64,000 bases of DNA, taken from the NCBI RefSeq assembly GCF_033118175.1, contig NC_083691.1:59982001-60046000 (forward strand), in the 5' to 3' direction. Positions 59,725 to 64,000 of this stretch are shown here, piece after piece. Made by a program: the position numbers and the translations under genes. A model generated the notes under the pieces. That model ran no database searches and was not told the DNA's origin. It was given only the letters and a program-made list of their open reading frames with translations. Each line of letters opens with the position of its first letter. Position 1 is the first letter of the stretch. Origin of the DNA: Dama dama (taxonomy: Eukaryota; Chordata; Mammalia; Artiodactyla; Cervidae).

Positions 59725-62700
59725 AGCTCATGCCCACTGCCTCACCCTGCACTGCACTATGTATGCATGCAGAGCTGTGGCAAGCTCACGCCCACCACAT
59801 CACACTGCTGTGCACTGTTATATATGCAGAGCTGCGGCGAGCTCACGCCCACCACATCACACTGCACTGCACTGTTATATATGCAGAGCTGCGGCGAGCT
59901 CACGCCCACCACATCACACTGCTGTGCACTGTTATATATGCAGAGCTGCGGCGAGCTCACGCCCACCACATCACACTGCTGTGCACTGTTATATATGCAG
60001 AGCTGCGGCGAGCTCACACCCACCACATCACACTGCTGTGCACTGTTATATATGCAGAGCTGCGGCGAGCTCACGCCCACTGCATCACACTGCACTGCAC
60101 TGTTATATATGCAGAGCTGCGGCGAGCTCACACCCACCACATCACACTGCTGTGCACTGTTATATATGCAGAGCTGCGGCGAGCTCACGCCCACCACATC
60201 ACACTGCTGTGCACTGTTATATATGCAGAGCTGCGGCGAGCTCACACCCACCACATCACACTGCTGTGCACTGTTATATATGCAGAGCTGCGGCGAGCTC
60301 ACGCCCACCACATCACACTGCTGTGCACTGTTATATATGCAGAGCTGCGGCGAGCTCACGCCCACCACATCACACTGCTGTGCACTGTTATATATGCAGA
60401 GCTGCGGCGAGCTCACGCCCACCGCATCACACTGCTGTGCACTGTTATATATGCAGAGCTGCGGCGAGCTCACGCCCACCGCGTCACACTGCTGTGCACT
60501 GTTATATATGCAGAGCTGCGGCGAGCTCACACCCACCGCGTCACACTGCACTGCACTGTTATATATGCAGAGCTGCGGCGAGCTCACGCCCACCGCATCA
60601 CACTGCACTGCACTGTTATATATGCAGAGCTGCGGCGAGCTCACACCCACCACATCACACTGCACTGCACTGTTATATATGCAGAGCTGCGGCGAGCTCA
60701 CACCCACCGCGTCACACTGCTGTGCACTGTTATATATGCAGAGCTGCGGCGAGCTCACGCCCACCACATCACACTGCACTGCACTGTTATATATGCAGAG
60801 CTGCGGCGAGCTCACGCCCACCACATCACACTGCTGTGCACTGTTATATATGCAGAGCTGCGGCGAGCTCACACCCACCACATCACACTGCTGTGCACTG
60901 TTATATATGCAGAGCTGCGGCGAGCTCACACCCACCGCATCACACTGCTGTGCACTGTTATATATGCAGAGCTGCGGCGAGCTCACACCCACCACATCAC
61001 ACTGCTGTGCACTGTTATATATGCAGAGCTGCGGCGAGCTCACACCCACCACATCACACTGCTGTGCACTGTTATATATGCAGAGCTGCGGCGAGCTCAC
61101 ACCCACCACATCACACTGCTGTGCACTGTTATATATGCAGAGCTGCGGCGAGCTCACGCCCACCACATCACACTGCTGTGCACTGTTATATATGCAGAGC
61201 TGCGGCGAGCTCACACCCACCACATCACACTGCACTGCACTGTTATATATGCAGAGCTGCGGCGAGCTCACACCCACCGCGTCACACTGCTGTGCACTGT
61301 TATATATGCAGAGCTGCGGCGAGCTCACACCCACCGCGTCACACTGCACTGCACTGTTATATATGCAGAGCTGCGGCGAGCTCACGCCCACCACATCACA
61401 CTGCCGTGCACTGTTATATATGCAGAGCTGCGGCGAGCTCACGCCCACCACATCACACTGCTGTGCACTGTTATATATGCAGAGCTGCGGCGAGCTCACG
61501 CCCACCACATCACACTGCACTGCACTGTTATATATGCAGAGCTGCGGCGAGCTCACACCCACCGCGTCACACTGCACTGCACTGTTATATATGCAGAGCT
61601 GCGGCGAGCTCACGCCCACCACATCACACTGCCGTGCACTGTTATATATGCAGAGCTGCGGCGAGCTCACACCCACCACATCACACTGCTGTGCACTGTT
61701 ATATATGCAGAGCTGCGGCGAGCTCACACCCACCGCATCACACTGCACTGCACTGTTATATATGCAGAGCTGCGGCGAGCTCACACCCACCGCGTCACAC
61801 TGCACTGCACTGTTATATATGCAGAGCTGGGGCGAGCTCACGCCCACCACATCACACTGCTGTGCACTGTTATATATGCAGAGCTGCGGCGAGCTCACGC
61901 CCACCACATCACACTGCTGTGCACTGTTATATATGCAGAGCTGCGGCGAGCTCACGCCCACCGCATCACACTGCTGTGCACTGTTATATATGCAGAGCTG
62001 CGGCGAGCTCACGCCCACCGCGTCACACTGCTGTGCACTGTTATATATGCAGAGCTGCGGCGAGCTCACGCCCACCACATCACACTGCACTGCACTGTTA
62101 TATATGCAGAGCTGCGGCGAGCTCACACCCACCGCGTCACACTGCTGTGCACTGTTATATATGCAGAGCTGCGGCGAGCTCACGCCCACCACATCACACT
62201 GCTGTGCACTGTTATATATGCAGAGCTGCGGCGAGCTCACACCCACCACATCACACTGCTGTGCACTGTTAAATGCAGAGCTGCGGCGAGCTCACGCCCA
62301 CCGCATCACACTGCTGTGCACTGTTATATATGCAGAGCTGCGGCGAGCTCACACCCACCGCGTCACACTGCACTGCACTGTTATATATGCAGAGCTGCGG
62401 CGAGCTCACGCCCACCACATCACACTGCCGTGCACTGTTATATATGCAGAGCTGCGGCGAGCTCACACCCACCACATCACACTGCTGTGCACTGTTATAT
62501 ATGCAGAGCTGCGGCGAGCTCACACCCACCGCATCACACTGCACTGCACTGTTATATATGCAGAGCTGCGGCGAGCTCACACCCACCGCGTCACACTGCA
62601 CTGCACTGTTATATATGCAGAGCTGCGGCGAGCTCACGCCCACCACATCACACTGCCGTGCACTGTTATATATGCAGAGCTGCGGCGAGCTCACACCCAC

Positions 62701-64000
62701 CACATCACACTGCTGTGCACTGTTATATATGCAGAGCTGCGGCGAGCTCACACCCACCGCATCACACTGCACTGCACTGTTATATATGCAGAGCTGCGGC
62801 GAGCTCACACCCACCGCGTCACACTGCACTGCACTGTTATATATGCAGAGCTGGGGCGAGCTCACGCCCACCACATCACACTGCTGTGCACTGTTACATA
62901 TGCAGAGCTGCGGCGAGCTCACACCCACCACATCACACTGCTGTGCACTGTTATATATGCAGAGCTGCGGCGAGCTCACACCCACCACATCACACTGCAC
63001 TGCACTGTTATATATGCAGAGCTGCGGCGAGCTCACGCCCACCACATCACACTGCTGTGCACTGTTATATATGCAGAGCTGCGGCGAGCTCACGCCCACC
63101 ACATCACACTGCTGTGCACTGTTATATATGCAGAGCTGCGGCGAGCTCACACCCACCACATCACACTGCACTGCACTGTTATATATGCAGAGCTGCGGCG
63201 AGCTCACACCCACCGCGTCACACTGCTGTGCACTGTTATATATGCAGAGCTGCGGCGAGCTCACGCCCACTGCATCACACTGCACTGCACTGTTATATAT
63301 GCAGAGCTGCGGCGAGCTCACACCCACCGCATCACACTGCACTGCACTGTTATATATGCAGAGCTGCGGCGAGCTCACACCCACCACATCACACTGCTGT
63401 GCACTGTTATATATGCAGAGCTGCGGCGAGCTCACGCCCACCACATCACACTGCACTGCACTGTTATATATGCAGAGCTGCGGCGAGCTCACACCCACCA
63501 CATCACACTGCTGTGCACTGTTATATATGCAGAGCTGCGGCGAGCTCACACCCACCACATCACACTGCACTGCACTGTTATATATGCAGAGCTGCGGCGA
63601 GCTCACACCCACCGCGTCACACTGCTGTGCACTGTTATATATGCAGAGCTGCGGCGAGCTCACGCCCACCACATCACACTGCACTGCACTGTTATATATG
63701 CAGAGCTGCGGCGAGCTCACACCCACCACATCACACTGCTGTGCACTGTTATATATGCAGAGCTGCGGCGAGCTCACACCCACCACATCACACTGCTGTG
63801 CACTGTTATATATGCAGAGCTGCGGCGAGCTCACACCCACCACATCACACTGCACTGCACTGTTATATATGCAGAGCTGCGGCGAGCTCACACCCACCAC
63901 ATCACACTGCTGTGCACTGTTATATATGCAGAGCTGCGGCGAGCTCACGCCCACCACATCACACTGCTGTGCACTGTTATATATGCAGAGCTGCGGCGAG
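59725..64000 (+). repeat. 57-bp minisatellite array in CCDC138 intron 7
   Basis: At least 74 tandem copies of a 57-bp unit, continuing past the right edge. Unit in pieces: ATGCAGAGCTGCGGCGAGCT, CACGCCCACCACATCACACT, GCTGTGCACTGTTATAT. The first copies (59725-59790) are diverged and end in ordinary intron sequence. One copy near 62270 is 2 bp short. Most units carry GAGCTC and GTGCAC palindromes. Because 57 is a multiple of three and some frames lack stops, frames of 862 codons (+, 59684-62272) and 830 and 562 codons (-) stay open; they lie in an intron and are not genes. Confidence 0.97.

Noticed and set aside
59684..62272. 862-codon open frame rich in Cys/His/Ala, looking like a repeat protein
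   Set aside because: It is the translation of a 57-bp intronic minisatellite; the opposite strand is just as open, and there is no splice or promoter context.
59725..64000. CRISPR-like array
   Set aside because: Units are directly abutting without unique spacers, and the host is a mammal; it is a minisatellite.

Overview
This is nuclear DNA from a ruminant (cattle, sheep, goat or a close relative; the species cannot be settled from the sequence alone). The introns carry the ruminant repeat set: BovB/ART2 3' ends with (ACTGA)n tails, Bov-tA/Bov-A2 SINEs and artiodactyl tRNA-derived SINEs, plus L1 fragments. The coding sequence consists of many short exons with GT-AG borders, so most long reading frames here are chance or repeat artefacts.

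Region 1 (1-49440, plus strand): RANBP2 (Nup358), from intron 1 to past the stop codon. I placed 28 coding exons that join in one continuous frame, numbered 2-29 by comparison with the 29-exon human gene; exon 1 lies upstream of the window. They encode the N-terminal TPR/helical region, a giant exon of about 4.6 kb (FG repeats, three Ran-binding domains, a RanBP2-type zinc-finger cluster, dynein-adaptor/kinesin-binding region), the SUMO E3 core (IR1-M-IR2), the fourth Ran-binding domain and the C-terminal cyclophilin domain. About 3009 residues are encoded here. The zinc-finger cluster is short: five modules against eight in human, and one of the five lacks a zinc-binding cysteine. A 78-bp exon-like segment with good splice sites and matching phase lies in the intron after the giant exon.

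Region 2 (49441-50640): a short intergenic spacer with a GC-rich and TG-rich tandem repeat, leading into a CpG island.

Region 3 (50640-64000, plus strand): the 5' part of CCDC138, in the order RANBP2-CCDC138 known from other mammals. Seven coding exons were placed. The start codon has a strong Kozak context and sits just downstream of a consensus RFX X-box, the element typical of ciliary genes. The intron after exon 3 keeps frame only with a GC-AG border.

Region 4 (59725-64000 and beyond): CCDC138 intron 7 holds at least 74 copies of a 57-bp GC-rich minisatellite that runs off the right edge. Its unit length is a multiple of three, which leaves long stop-free frames on both strands. It has a 4-unit higher-order repeat and a roughly 1-kb internal duplication. 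A second minisatellite (5090-5920), built of TG runs and GTCGAC boxes, lies in RANBP2 intron 2.

The two genes do not form an operon or a shared pathway. RANBP2 acts at the cytoplasmic face of the nuclear pore and CCDC138 is a coiled-coil protein linked to centrosomes and centriolar satellites. I found no new multi-gene system. The unusual material is in the tandem repeats, splice signals and zinc-finger loss.
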